Of a stretch of DNA of 32,062 nucleotides, positions 14,834 to 22,635 are shown in pieces. The position numbers were made by a program, and so were the translations under genes. Location of the stretch: positions 1 through 32,062 of the forward strand of contig NZ_JARANT010000022.1 of NCBI RefSeq assembly GCF_029889805.1, in the 5' to 3' direction. The notes under the pieces are model-generated. The model had not been told where the DNA came from. It ran no database searches and worked only from the letters and a program-made list of their open reading frames with translations. Source of the stretch: Halorubrum sp. Boch-26 (GTDB lineage: Archaea > Halobacteriota > Halobacteria > Halobacteriales > Haloferacaceae). Within the stretch, counting starts at the first letter, position 1. Each line of letters starts with the position of its first letter.

Positions 14834-16437
14834 GCGCCGTCACCTCCGTTGAGCCCCACGATGTCGACGTAGGCCTCGCCGTCGAGTGCCGCGGTCGCCG
14901 CCGTCTCGGCGAACCGGTAGATCGGATCGAACCCCACGCCGACGAGAACGACGGCCGCCGCGAGCGCGACGAGGACCGTCACCTGTCCCGACTCGACGGA
15001 CGCGACCTCGACCGCCGCCGTCTCGCGTCCCCAGAAGCCGCCGACCCACACCCGCGTCGCGTACAGGATCGTGAGCGCGGCGCCGAGGAGCAACGCGACC
15101 AGCGCGAGCGCCGACAGCAGGCCGGAATCGGACGCGAGTCCTCGGATCGCCGCGTCGAACGCGAGGAACTTCCCGAAGAACCCGGTCAGCGGCGGGAGGC
15201 CGATCAGCGAACAGAGGCCGACGAAGACGGCTCCCGAGAGCACCGGCGAGTGGCCGGCGAGTCCCCCGAGGTCCCGCAACCGATCCGTCTTGGTCGCGTC
15301 CTCGACGGCGCCGACCGAGAGGAAGAGCAGTCCCTTCGCGAGCGCGTGATGGAGCGCGAACACGAGCGCGGCCGCAATGGCGACCCCGCGGAGCGCCCCC
15401 GTGGGATCTGCCGCCGCGGCGATGGCGACGGGAATCGCGATGAAGCCGACCTGTCCGATGCTCGAGTACGCGAACACGCCCCCGAGTCGGTCCCGACCGA
15501 TGGCGCCGAACCCGCCGACGAGGATGCTCGCCACCCCCATCGCACCCAACACCGGGGCGAGAAAGTCCAGCGGTGACGTGCCGGTGAGACCCGCCACGTC
15601 GACGGGGATCGTCGCGGCCGCGAAGACCGTGAAGTAGAGGCGAACGATCGCGTAGATTCCGACCTTCTTGGTGACGCCGGCGAGCATCGCGGTGACGGGC
15701 GCGGGGGCGGCGGTGTAGGCCGCGGGCACCCAGAACTGGAAGGGGACGAGCCCGGCCTTCAGCGCGAACACCGCGAGCAGCAGCGCCGACAGCCCGACGA
15801 CCGGCGCGGGATCGATGCCGTACGCGTCGGGAGTCGCCAACCGCCGGGCCATGTCGGCCATGTTGAGCGTCCCCGTCGTGGCGTACAGACCGCCGACTGC
15901 GACGAGCATGAGCGCGCTTCCGAACACGTTCATCACGAGATACCGGAACGACGCCGCGGTGGCGTGATCGGTGCCGTAGAAGGCGACGAAGACGTAGCTG
16001 GCGACCAACATCACCTCGAACCAGACGAACAGGTTGAACAGATCGCCGGTGAGGAACGCGCCGGTCACGCCCGCGAGGAGCATGTGGAACAGCGGATGGT
16101 AGTACACGCGCTGGTTCTCGGGGGTCACGTACCGGACCGAGAACAGTATCGAAGCGAGACCGACGCCCGCGGCGATCGTCAGCATGAACGCGGACAGCCC
16201 GTCTAAGACGAGCGTGATCCCGAAGGGAGCGGGCCAGTCACCTACCTGATACACCGCCGCGCCGGGGGCAGTTTCCCCGAGAACCAACGCCCAGACGGCG
16301 ACGGACACGGTTCCGACGTAGCCGACGGCACCGGCCACGCTCGTCGCGCGTTGGACCCGTGGCCGCCGGCCGAGCGCGAGCGTCAGCACGGCGGTCGTTA
16401 CCACGACTAGTAGCGGCGCGATCACGAGCCGGCTCAT
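14830..16437 (-). CDS. mnhD: Mrp-type Na+/H+ antiporter subunit D (MnhD/MrpD)
   Basis: 535 residues with about 14 membrane helices. It is a homologue of complex I antiporter-like subunits (NuoL/M/N). The conserved core includes LFNLFVWFEVMLVASYV with the key helix-5 glutamate, ALKAGLVPFQFWVPAAYTAAPAPVTAMLAG with the helix-7 lysine, and ALHHALAKGLLFLSVGAVE. The ATG at 16437 overlaps the mnhC stop (ATGA); a longer frame to 16785 is just read-through of mnhC and is rejected. It forms a proton-translocating channel in the Mrp complex. Confidence 0.95.
   Translation of the reverse strand: MSRLVIAPLLVVVTTAVLTLALGRRPRVQRATSVAGAVGYVGTVSVAVWALVLGETAPGAAVYQVGDWPAPFGITLVLDGLSAFMLTIAAGVGLASILFSVRYVTPENQRVYYHPLFHMLLAGVTGAFLTGDLFNLFVWFEVMLVASYVFVAFYGTDHATAASFRYLVMNVFGSALMLVAVGGLYATTGTLNMADMARRLATPDAYGIDPAPVVGLSALLLAVFALKAGLVPFQFWVPAAYTAAPAPVTAMLAGVTKKVGIYAIVRLYFTVFAAATIPVDVAGLTGTSPLDFLAPVLGAMGVASILVGGFGAIGRDRLGGVFAYSSIGQVGFIAIPVAIAAAADPTGALRGVAIAAALVFALHHALAKGLLFLSVGAVEDATKTDRLRDLGGLAGHSPVLSGAVFVGLCSLIGLPPLTGFFGKFLAFDAAIRGLASDSGLLSALALVALLLGAALTILYATRVWVGGFWGRETAAVEVASVESGQVTVLVALAAAVVLVGVGFDPIYRFAETAATAALDGEAYVDIVGLNGGDGA
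14840..14847 (-). promoter_or_regulatory. Shine-Dalgarno of mnhE
   Basis: GGAGGTGA six bases before the GTG at 14833. It supports the GTG start, which overlaps the mnhD stop codon. Confidence 0.7.
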
Positions 16438-16778
16438 TTCGTCCACTCCGTGACATCCATGGTCTCGTTCTCCTCGTAGGCGCGGTACGACAGCACGAGC
16501 GCCAGCGCGGTCGTTCCGAAACTGATGACGATCGCCGTCAGGACGAGCGCCTGTACCACCGGGTCGGCGATCTCGGGGACGCCGCCACCGTGGACCGCGA
16601 GGACGGGCACGAGGTCCTGCGTCCCCTCGTCGATGCCGCCCATCGCGATCAGGTAGACGAACGTCGCCTGGGAGACGACGGCGACCCCGAACACGACCCG
16701 CACGAGGTCGCGCTGGAGGAGGAGGAACGTCCCGACGGCGAACAGCCCGCCGACCGCGACCGCGAGGGCGACGCTCAT
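16434..16778 (-). CDS. mnhC: Mrp-type Na+/H+ antiporter subunit C (MnhC/MrpC)
   Basis: 114 residues with three helices, a NuoK-like subunit. The C-terminal DPVVQALVLTAIVISFGTTALAL segment is the MrpC/NuoK signature. The start overlaps the stop of a 17-codon frame that links it to mnhB. A GGCGGTGA Shine-Dalgarno-like stretch precedes it. Confidence 0.94.
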   Translation of the reverse strand: MSVALAVAVGGLFAVGTFLLLQRDLVRVVFGVAVVSQATFVYLIAMGGIDEGTQDLVPVLAVHGGGVPEIADPVVQALVLTAIVISFGTTALALVLSYRAYEENETMDVTEWTK

Positions 16779-16828
16779 CGCTCACCGCCCCCGCGTCCGG
16801 CGGACGGCGCCCCTCCGCTCCGGTTCAT
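16775..16828 (-). CDS. 17-codon bridging ORF between mnhB and mnhC
   Basis: The frame MNRSGGAPSAGRGGGER starts with an ATG overlapping the mnhB stop. Its TGA stop overlaps the mnhC ATG. Both junctions are 4-base ATGA overlaps, the same arrangement used between the true genes of this operon. It may act only to carry ribosomes from mnhB to mnhC. No homologue is known to me, and chance is possible. Confidence 0.35.
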   Translation of the reverse strand: MNRSGGAPSAGRGGGER

Positions 16829-17289
16829 TCGCCGCTCACCACCGAGACGATAGTCAGGAGACTGCCGACGACGACGAGGTACACGCCCAGATCGAACACG
16901 AGCGCGCTCGCGAGTTCGACCTCGTGGTAGATGGGGATACCGTCGAGGTGGACGTACCCCTGGGTCAAGAACGGGTCGCCGATGATCATCCCACCGAAGC
17001 CGCTGCCGAGAACGACCACGAGGCCAGCGAGCAACATCCGGCGGTAGGCGGTGACCGTGCGGTGCTCGAAGATGCTGGTCCCGGTCTCGACCTCCCTGCC
17101 GAGTACCCCCGACTCCAGGAAATCGAGGTTGTAGGCGACGTATATCAGCACGAACGCCGCCGTGGTGAGGACGCCGCCGATGAAACCGCCGCCGGGCAGG
17201 TTGTGACCCTGTAAGAACAGCGAGATCGAGACGACGAGCACGATGGGAACGGTCATTCGGGCCGTCGTCCGCATGATCGTCGTCGTCAC
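16825..17289 (-). CDS. mnhB: Mrp-type Na+/H+ antiporter subunit B (MnhB/MrpB)
   Basis: 154 residues with four helices. GHNLPGGGFIGGVLTTAAFVLIYVA is the typical MrpB motif and ELASALVFDLGVYLVVVGS completes the family pattern. The GTG start at 17289 overlaps the mnhA stop (GTGA) and a GGAGGCGA stretch lies about eight bases before it. An internal ATG at 17274 is a less likely start. Confidence 0.94.
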   Translation of the reverse strand: MTTTIMRTTARMTVPIVLVVSISLFLQGHNLPGGGFIGGVLTTAAFVLIYVAYNLDFLESGVLGREVETGTSIFEHRTVTAYRRMLLAGLVVVLGSGFGGMIIGDPFLTQGYVHLDGIPIYHEVELASALVFDLGVYLVVVGSLLTIVSVVSGE

Positions 17290-19682
17290 GGCGAGTCGCC
17301 TCCGTCGGGGATCGGCCCCTCTTCGGCCTCAGTTTCGGCCACCTCACCGCGGGTCCGCATCGTCACGAGCACGAGGATGGCGATCGCGGCGATCGTGACG
17401 ACCAGCAGCTCGCCCAGCGTGTCGAACGCCCGGAAATCCACGAGAATGACGTTGACGACGTTCGTGCCGCCCCCGCCCGGAACCGCCTGCTCCGTGTAGT
17501 ACGTGGCGACGCTCGTCGGGGCGGCGTCGGGACCGGGTATCGTCGAGAGGACGGCGACGAACGCCATCGCGCCCACGAGGACCGAAACGCCCGCGTCGCG
17601 AGCGATCGCGAGCGGTCTGACCTCCGAGTAGAACGACGGCAACCGCTGGAGGACGAGTAGGAAGATGAGGAGGACGAGCGTCTCGACGACCAGCTGCGTG
17701 AGCGCCAAGTCCGGTGCGCTCGCGAGGATGAAGAAGATTGCGAGCATGAACCCGAGGATCGACAGCGTGAGCACGCCGGACACGTGTGACGCCGCGGTCG
17801 CCACGGCCACGCCGGCGAGGGTCGCGACCCCGAGCACGACGGCGACCGCCAGCGGCACGCCGGCCCCATCGATCCCGAGGGAGCCTCCCGCCGCGGCGAA
17901 CCCGGCGAGCGCGAGCAGGCTCCCGGCCGCAGCCACCCACCCCACGTACGTCCGGAGGAGGCCGTTATGGACCGCCGGACCGAACCGGGCGCTCGTCGCC
18001 TCCGTGGTCGAGACGATCCAGTCGTACCACCCGCTGGGGCGAACGGGAATCGGCGCACCGACGCCGCGTCGGACGCCCGCCGCGAGACGCTCCCGGAGCG
18101 GGTACGCGGCGGCGCCGCCGAAGACGGCGACGGCGGACATCGCGACCGGGGGCGAGAGGTGCGTCGGCAGTCCCACCTCGAGTCGAGCCTCCCCGGTGGC
18201 GGTGGCGTCGACGGCCCCCTGGACGACGGCGTCGACGGCCAGCTGGGGCGCGACGCTGACGACGACCGCCGCGACGGCCAGCACGGCGGGAGGTCCGACC
18301 AGCGCGACCGGCGGCCGGTGGACGTCCGCGGTCGGCGCTCGCCGCTCGCCGAAGAACAGCGCGAGGAACTTCACCGAGTAAACGACGGTCAACACGCTCG
18401 CGAGGGTCGCCACGGCGGGGTACAGCCAAGCGAGCCCGCCGGCTTCGTGGGCGACTTCGTACGTCGCCTCGAACAGCAGCTCCTTTGAGTAGAAGCCGTT
18501 GAGCGGCGGAATTCCGGCCATACTCAACGCGGTGACTCCCGTGATGGCGGCCGTTATCGGGAGCTCTCGCCAGAGCCCCCCGAGGTTCTCGAGATTGCGG
18601 GTTCCGGCCTCGTGGGCGACGATTCCGGCGACGAGAAACAGCGGCGCCTTGAACAGCGCGTGGTTGAGCAGGTGGAACGCGCCGGCCTCGCCGCCGTAGA
18701 CGATATCGAGGCCGAAGCCCGCGACCATCAGTCCGAGGTGGCTCGCCGTCGAGTAGGCGAGCAGCTCCTTGGTGTCGGTGGCGGCCACCGCCAGCAGCGC
18801 CCCGACGGTCATCGTCAGCAGTCCGAGGGTCGCGACGAGCCACACCCATTCGGGACTCATCAGGAGCGGACGCACGCGGCCGAGGAAGTAGACGCCCACC
18901 TTGACCATCGTCGCGGAGTGGAGGAACGCGGAGACGGGCGTCGGCGCGACCATGGCGTTCGGCAGCCAGAAGTGGAGCGGCACCTGCGCGGACTTGGCGG
19001 CCGCGGCGGCGACGATCAACCCCAGTGCCGGCACGAACAGGCCGGACTCGCGGAGGGAGGCGCGCATCGCCTCGTCGTTCGCGATCATGGCCGTCAGGTC
19101 GAACGTCACGCCACCGAGAGCGCCCCGCGCCGCGGCCGCGAGCATGAGCAGCCCCGCGAGCAGGCACAGGCCACCGCCGACGGTGACGACCATGGCCATC
19201 CGCGCCGAGTAGCGCGACTCCGCGTCGTCGGTGTGGTGGCCGATGAGCACGAACGAACAGAGGCTGGTCAGTTCCCAAAAGAGGAAGACGAACACGAGGT
19301 CGGAAGCGAGCGCGACGCCGAGTATCGATCCCATGAACGCCAGCAGCGCCGCGTAGTAGCGTGCCAGTGCCTCCTCGCCGTGCATGTACTCCGCCGAGTA
19401 GACGAACACGAGGACGCCGATGCCGCTGGCTAAGAGCGCGAAGAGGAGCCCCCATCCGTCGACGGTGAACCGGATCCCCACGTCGAGCGCGGGGACCCAC
19501 GGCGCTCCGACGGTGCCGTAACCGTTGCCACCCGTCGCCAGCAGTCCGAAGCTGGTCGCCGCGACGACGGCCCCCGCGTAGCCGGTTCGTTCGCCGAGGA
19601 CGCGGTACAGAAGCGGCGAGAGGGCTGCTGCAACGAAGGGAAGTGCGACAGCGGTCGTTACGATTGTCAGGTCTGGAGCCAT
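17286..19682 (-). CDS. mnhA: Mrp-type Na+/H+ antiporter subunit A (MnhA/MrpA)
   Basis: 798 residues, the large Mrp subunit. The N-terminal two thirds is NuoL-like, with FVFLFWELTSLCSFVLIGHH, KSAQVPLHFWLPNAMVAPTPVSAFLHSATMVKVGVYFLGR and FHLLNHALFKAPLFLVAGIV. The C-terminal third holds DUF4040/MrpB-like helices with ASAPDLALTQLVVETLVLLIFLLVLQRLP and a TLGELLVVTIAAIAILVLV segment. The ATG at 19682 was chosen because it begins a hydrophobic N-terminus (MAPDLTIVTTAV); a start at 19748 adds a basic stretch. It is the first gene of the operon. The complex exports Na+ in exchange for H+ and maintains pH and low Na+ in a salt-loving cell. Confidence 0.95.
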   Translation of the reverse strand: MAPDLTIVTTAVALPFVAAALSPLLYRVLGERTGYAGAVVAATSFGLLATGGNGYGTVGAPWVPALDVGIRFTVDGWGLLFALLASGIGVLVFVYSAEYMHGEEALARYYAALLAFMGSILGVALASDLVFVFLFWELTSLCSFVLIGHHTDDAESRYSARMAMVVTVGGGLCLLAGLLMLAAAARGALGGVTFDLTAMIANDEAMRASLRESGLFVPALGLIVAAAAAKSAQVPLHFWLPNAMVAPTPVSAFLHSATMVKVGVYFLGRVRPLLMSPEWVWLVATLGLLTMTVGALLAVAATDTKELLAYSTASHLGLMVAGFGLDIVYGGEAGAFHLLNHALFKAPLFLVAGIVAHEAGTRNLENLGGLWRELPITAAITGVTALSMAGIPPLNGFYSKELLFEATYEVAHEAGGLAWLYPAVATLASVLTVVYSVKFLALFFGERRAPTADVHRPPVALVGPPAVLAVAAVVVSVAPQLAVDAVVQGAVDATATGEARLEVGLPTHLSPPVAMSAVAVFGGAAAYPLRERLAAGVRRGVGAPIPVRPSGWYDWIVSTTEATSARFGPAVHNGLLRTYVGWVAAAGSLLALAGFAAAGGSLGIDGAGVPLAVAVVLGVATLAGVAVATAASHVSGVLTLSILGFMLAIFFILASAPDLALTQLVVETLVLLIFLLVLQRLPSFYSEVRPLAIARDAGVSVLVGAMAFVAVLSTIPGPDAAPTSVATYYTEQAVPGGGGTNVVNVILVDFRAFDTLGELLVVTIAAIAILVLVTMRTRGEVAETEAEEGPIPDGGDSP

Positions 19683-19758
19683 CAGTAACCGTCTTGTCGG
19701 CCGATGTGCCTCCGCCGGCCGCCGGCTTATCGGCCTCTGTCCCACCATCTGATGCCTA

Positions 19759-19766
19759 CTCTAAAA
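19759..19766 (-). promoter_or_regulatory. Candidate TATA box of the Mrp operon
   Basis: TTTTAGAG within GGAGTTTTAGAGTAGG on the minus strand predicts transcription start near 19735, leaving a leader of about 50 bases before mnhA. All other mnh genes overlap or nearly abut, so this is the only promoter visible for the whole operon. Confidence 0.4.
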
Positions 19767-20128
19767 CTCCTTTGCCTCGACGCGGTTCCGGATTGAGACG
19801 TGATCGGAAGGGCGAGACGGCGCGTTCTCACCGCTGATCGATTTGAGTGGTACACTCCCCACACTCGGCAGCCCGCTTGTACCGCAGTGTAGATCGAGTG
19901 ATCTGAGGCGCGAGGCCGTCGACGTCCGCGGTCAGGGACCCGGGTCACACAGAGAGTTCATCGTGCTCTGTTCCCCGTGAGTCGGGAGGCGCCGCTGTCG
20001 ATCACACGCAAAGCGGGAAACGTCCCCAATCAAGAGCCAACGCGAACGCAGCCGGGAATAAGTGGCGATGAAACTCAGTTCAACCACCTTCTTGCGGCTA
20101 ATGCAGTTTCCTATGGAAATTTGCACAT
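19767..20128. other. Intergenic region with no recognised gene
   Basis: About 360 bases between the Mrp promoter and the tRNA-like fragment. Open frames here run through the tRNA gene or have no acidic haloarchaeal composition. I see no clear RNA gene, repeat or promoter with a matching start. Confidence 0.5.
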
Positions 20129-20196
20129 AGTCTCGGGCGGGATTCGAACCGCGAAGACTCGAATCCTCTCGCCCTCTGGGTTCGAACCGCTGGGGA
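20129..20196 (-). pseudogene. tRNA-like fragment(s) downstream of tRNA-Gln
   Basis: Plus-strand AGTCTCGGGCGGGATTCGAACCGC (20129-20152) copies the 3' end of tRNA-Gln (20231-20253) with one substitution and one inserted base. A second T-arm-like GGGTTCGAACCGC lies just beyond it. No matching 5' acceptor strand is found, so neither can be a functional tRNA. It may be a decayed tRNA copy or an attachment-site scar. Confidence 0.5.
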
Positions 20197-20229
20197 TGCT
20201 CGCGCCTCACGAGCGTGTTCGGCGCAGAG

Positions 20230-20382
20230 TAGTCCCGGGCGGATTCGAACCGCCGTCAATGGCTGACTTCGGGCATCCGACGGCCGTCGTCGGTGAGACG
20301 GGCCGCGATCGCGTCTCAACCGCGCTGACGCGGACGGATTCCCTCCAAAGGCCATTATGATTGGCCACTACACCACGGGACT
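20230..20382 (-). tRNA. tRNA-Gln(TTG) with an 80-base intron
   Basis: Read on the minus strand. The acceptor AGTCCCG (20376-20382) pairs perfectly with CGGGACT (20231-20237) and the discriminator is A. The T-arm GGCGG-TTCGAAT-CCGCC is perfect. The anticodon stem ATGGC (20351-20355) pairs with GCCAT (20259-20263). The loop reads CTTTGG then, after the intron, A, giving anticodon TTG. The intron (20265-20344) sits between positions 37 and 38, the canonical archaeal site cut by the splicing endonuclease. Spliced length is 73 bases without CCA, which is not encoded. Introns in haloarchaeal tRNA genes (Trp, Met, Gln) are established. A promoter-like AAGTAACC lies about 30 bases upstream. Confidence 0.88.
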
Positions 20383-20577
20383 GCGATCGATCGTTGCCCG
20401 CGCGCACTCAAGTAGGTTACTTTCCCCGACCGATGTCGACCGCCGAAGCCGCGCGCGCCGATCGCGGAGCGCCCGGACACGAGAGCGAATCCTCGTCACG
20501 GGGAGCCGCGTCGGCGAGAGCTGGACGGTCGAACGCGTCTCGGGAGACGGTCACGATGGCGACAGCCGCAACTGCGA

Positions 20578-21120
20578 CTAAAACGGAACGATACCTCCCA
20601 GTTGAAGCCCGGCGAGGAGCACACTCGCGTTGTGAACTGAGATGATCGCGAAAAGCATCGAGGGCAAGCCGTAGCCAACGAACCGAACGACGGGGGCCAG
20701 ATGGCCGTCTTGCCGCCGGACGGAGACGAGTATCGAACTAATTTCAACGACGAGCGTGATACTCACGATGATCAGAGCCGAAGCCACCATGAGTCCGATG
20801 ACGACCCCTGTCTCGTGAAATACGGCCGCGACGAAGGGGTTCGCCTCGTAGACACCGGGGAGGTGTAACAAGCCGATTCCGGTCGTCAGCGCGTCCAGCA
20901 GCTTCGTTATCGTTAGTAACACCAATCCGGACACGGAGAGGGTACTCCGACCGTACCAGTTCGACGAGATGTCCGACACTGCTGTCCGCGTTGATCGGCG
21001 ATATCGCTCAGACGGTGATGTCGCTGCTGACCGGTCCGTGTCATCGAGGACGAACCGGTCGTAGTATCGACAGTCGATTGACTCCGAGTTATCGTCTAAC
21101 TCGTTACGCCGAGTTGACAT
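20578..21120 (-). CDS. DUF5658-like multi-pass membrane protein
   Basis: 180 residues. An acidic/basic cytoplasmic N-terminus of about 60 residues is followed by four hydrophobic segments. The TKLLDALTTGIGLLHLPGVYEANPFVAAV segment (about 72-100) resembles the DxxTTxxGL...ExNP signature of the DUF5658 family. The function of that family is unknown. A TTTATGTA box 28 bases upstream supports the start as leaderless. It stands alone between tRNA-Gln and the coiled-coil gene. Confidence 0.7.
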   Translation of the reverse strand: MSTRRNELDDNSESIDCRYYDRFVLDDTDRSAATSPSERYRRSTRTAVSDISSNWYGRSTLSVSGLVLLTITKLLDALTTGIGLLHLPGVYEANPFVAAVFHETGVVIGLMVASALIIVSITLVVEISSILVSVRRQDGHLAPVVRFVGYGLPSMLFAIISVHNASVLLAGLQLGGIVPF

Positions 21121-21147
21121 TCTCTATCCTGACCCTTAGTTTCAATA

Positions 21148-21155
21148 TACATAAA
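21148..21155 (-). promoter_or_regulatory. TATA box of the DUF5658-like gene
   Basis: TTTATGTA on the minus strand within a very AT-rich stretch (21140-21160), 28 bases before the ATG at 21120. Confidence 0.55.
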
Positions 21156-21317
21156 TATGTGTGGTAGGGTATGACTGCCAACTGGCTCGGAGCGAAGCCT
21201 CAGAGTCGACGGCTTCGAGAGGGACGGAACGCTGTCAGCGGATAGCGTACACGTGTCGCATTCGCGCCCGTCGAGAGGCGGCGTCTACCTGAGACCGGGG
21301 CGCAGAAATGTGGAACG

Positions 21318-22355
21318 TCAGTCGCGAGACGGCGACTCGAACTCCGTCGACGGAACCGAATCCGTCGAGGTGGGTCGAGTGCGAAGGATCGAATCGGAAA
21401 ACGGGTTCCAAGAGCTTCCGGCCGCCACGCCGGTGAACGGCTGGTCGCACGAGGGACAAGCGGGCTCGGTGAGCATCGACAGATCGACTTTGGCGTCACA
21501 GCTCTCGCATCGTCCGTTGTCGACGTTCAGCCGTTGGGCTTCCCGGCGGAAATCGGAGAGTTCAGTCCGGATTCTCTCGGTCTGTGCGACGGTATCGACG
21601 GTCTCTTCGACATCACCGAGTCGTTCGTCGAGCCGGCGAGTCGTGTCAATAAGTTGGTTGAAAAGCGATTCGATCTCATCGAACTCGTCGTCGATCCACG
21701 CTTCGAACTCGTCGTGGGTCGATTCGATTTCAGCAACGCTCTGTTGGAGCTCCGTGACGCGGCCCTGGAGTTCGGTATCGGTCTCGTTCGTACCGGCGTC
21801 AAGATTCTCAACTCGACTGTGCAGCCGCGTGATGTCATCGGAGAGCCGATCAGTGAACTGCTCTTGGCGAGCGCGCTGCTGTTCGACGTCGAGCGAGAGA
21901 TCCCCGACTTGCCGACGGAGTTCCGCCACCGTCCGGATGAGATCCATCTCACTCCGTAGCGACTGACGGAGGTCGTCGATCTCTTGGCTGATGTCCGCGT
22001 CACCGCTACCGGAGTCGAATTCCGACGGCGGTTCATCGGCGGCAGTCCCGAGCTCCGACCCGTCACCGGTATCGTGGTCCGGCCGGCTATCGGACTGCGT
22101 CTCATCTCGCTGATCGACATCGGTATCCGCGGCACGTGACCGGTTAGGCCACGTGTCGTCGCTGTTCGAGGAAACGTCCTCGTCGACGTTTGCAGCGACG
22201 TCACTCATCTCGTCGAGGACCCAGAAGGCGGAGACCAATTGGTTCAACAGTTCGTGTTCGTCGACACCGCGAGACTTGGCAGTATGTGTGACCCACTGCT
22301 GGAAGGTGTCAGCATCGACAGATAGACCGCTATCTGGGTCAAATGAGTCCGACAC
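21318..22355 (-). CDS. Coiled-coil protein with C-terminal zinc ribbon
   Basis: 345 residues, cytoplasmic. The N-terminal helical region (1-60) is followed by a Ser/Asp-rich linker. A long heptad-rich coiled coil covers about 124-275. A zinc ribbon is formed by C283/C286 and C300/C303 (CESC...CPSC). There is no signal peptide or membrane helix. A TATA-like AAGTTAAATT (about 22378-22389) at leaderless distance supports the ATG at 22355. It is divergent from the degenerate RecA-like gene and may be its partner. I do not recognise a named family. The open frame on the opposite strand is a shadow. Confidence 0.75.
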   Translation of the reverse strand: MSDSFDPDSGLSVDADTFQQWVTHTAKSRGVDEHELLNQLVSAFWVLDEMSDVAANVDEDVSSNSDDTWPNRSRAADTDVDQRDETQSDSRPDHDTGDGSELGTAADEPPSEFDSGSGDADISQEIDDLRQSLRSEMDLIRTVAELRRQVGDLSLDVEQQRARQEQFTDRLSDDITRLHSRVENLDAGTNETDTELQGRVTELQQSVAEIESTHDEFEAWIDDEFDEIESLFNQLIDTTRRLDERLGDVEETVDTVAQTERIRTELSDFRREAQRLNVDNGRCESCDAKVDLSMLTEPACPSCDQPFTGVAAGSSWNPFSDSILRTRPTSTDSVPSTEFESPSRD

Positions 22356-22635
22356 TGGTCAACAGTTAGTGCGCGATCAATTTAACTTTTGCGTGCACGT
22401 GTTGTGTGGCGCCCCGTGCGATAATTTTATACTCTGAAATGACAACGTATGAGAAAAGTATAGCCCCGGAAGCCCTTCAACGGGAGGTTATATTAACACT
22501 ACATCCGACATGTCTGTAAGAAATAACGACAATCGAATCGTATCCGGACGAACGGGGATCACCGGTTGAGATCGATGACTGAAGGTATGATGCTTCCTCG
22601 CGATCAGTCGGGTCTCCTCGCGCTCCGGACAACTC
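22356..22635. promoter_or_regulatory. Divergent AT-rich promoter region
   Basis: It holds a leftward TATA box (about 22378-22389) for the coiled-coil gene, a near-symmetric ATAATTTTATAC at 22422-22435, and a rightward TTATATTAAC at 22488-22497. The rightward transcript would have a leader over 100 bases. That leader contains a 22-codon frame (22575-22643) whose stop overlaps the start of the next gene. Whether it is translated is unknown. Confidence 0.45.

Noticed and set aside
21253-21966. Plus-strand 237-codon frame opposite the coiled-coil gene
   Set aside because: Ser/Arg-rich shadow product with no motif. The minus-strand protein has a coherent coiled coil, zinc ribbon and promoter.
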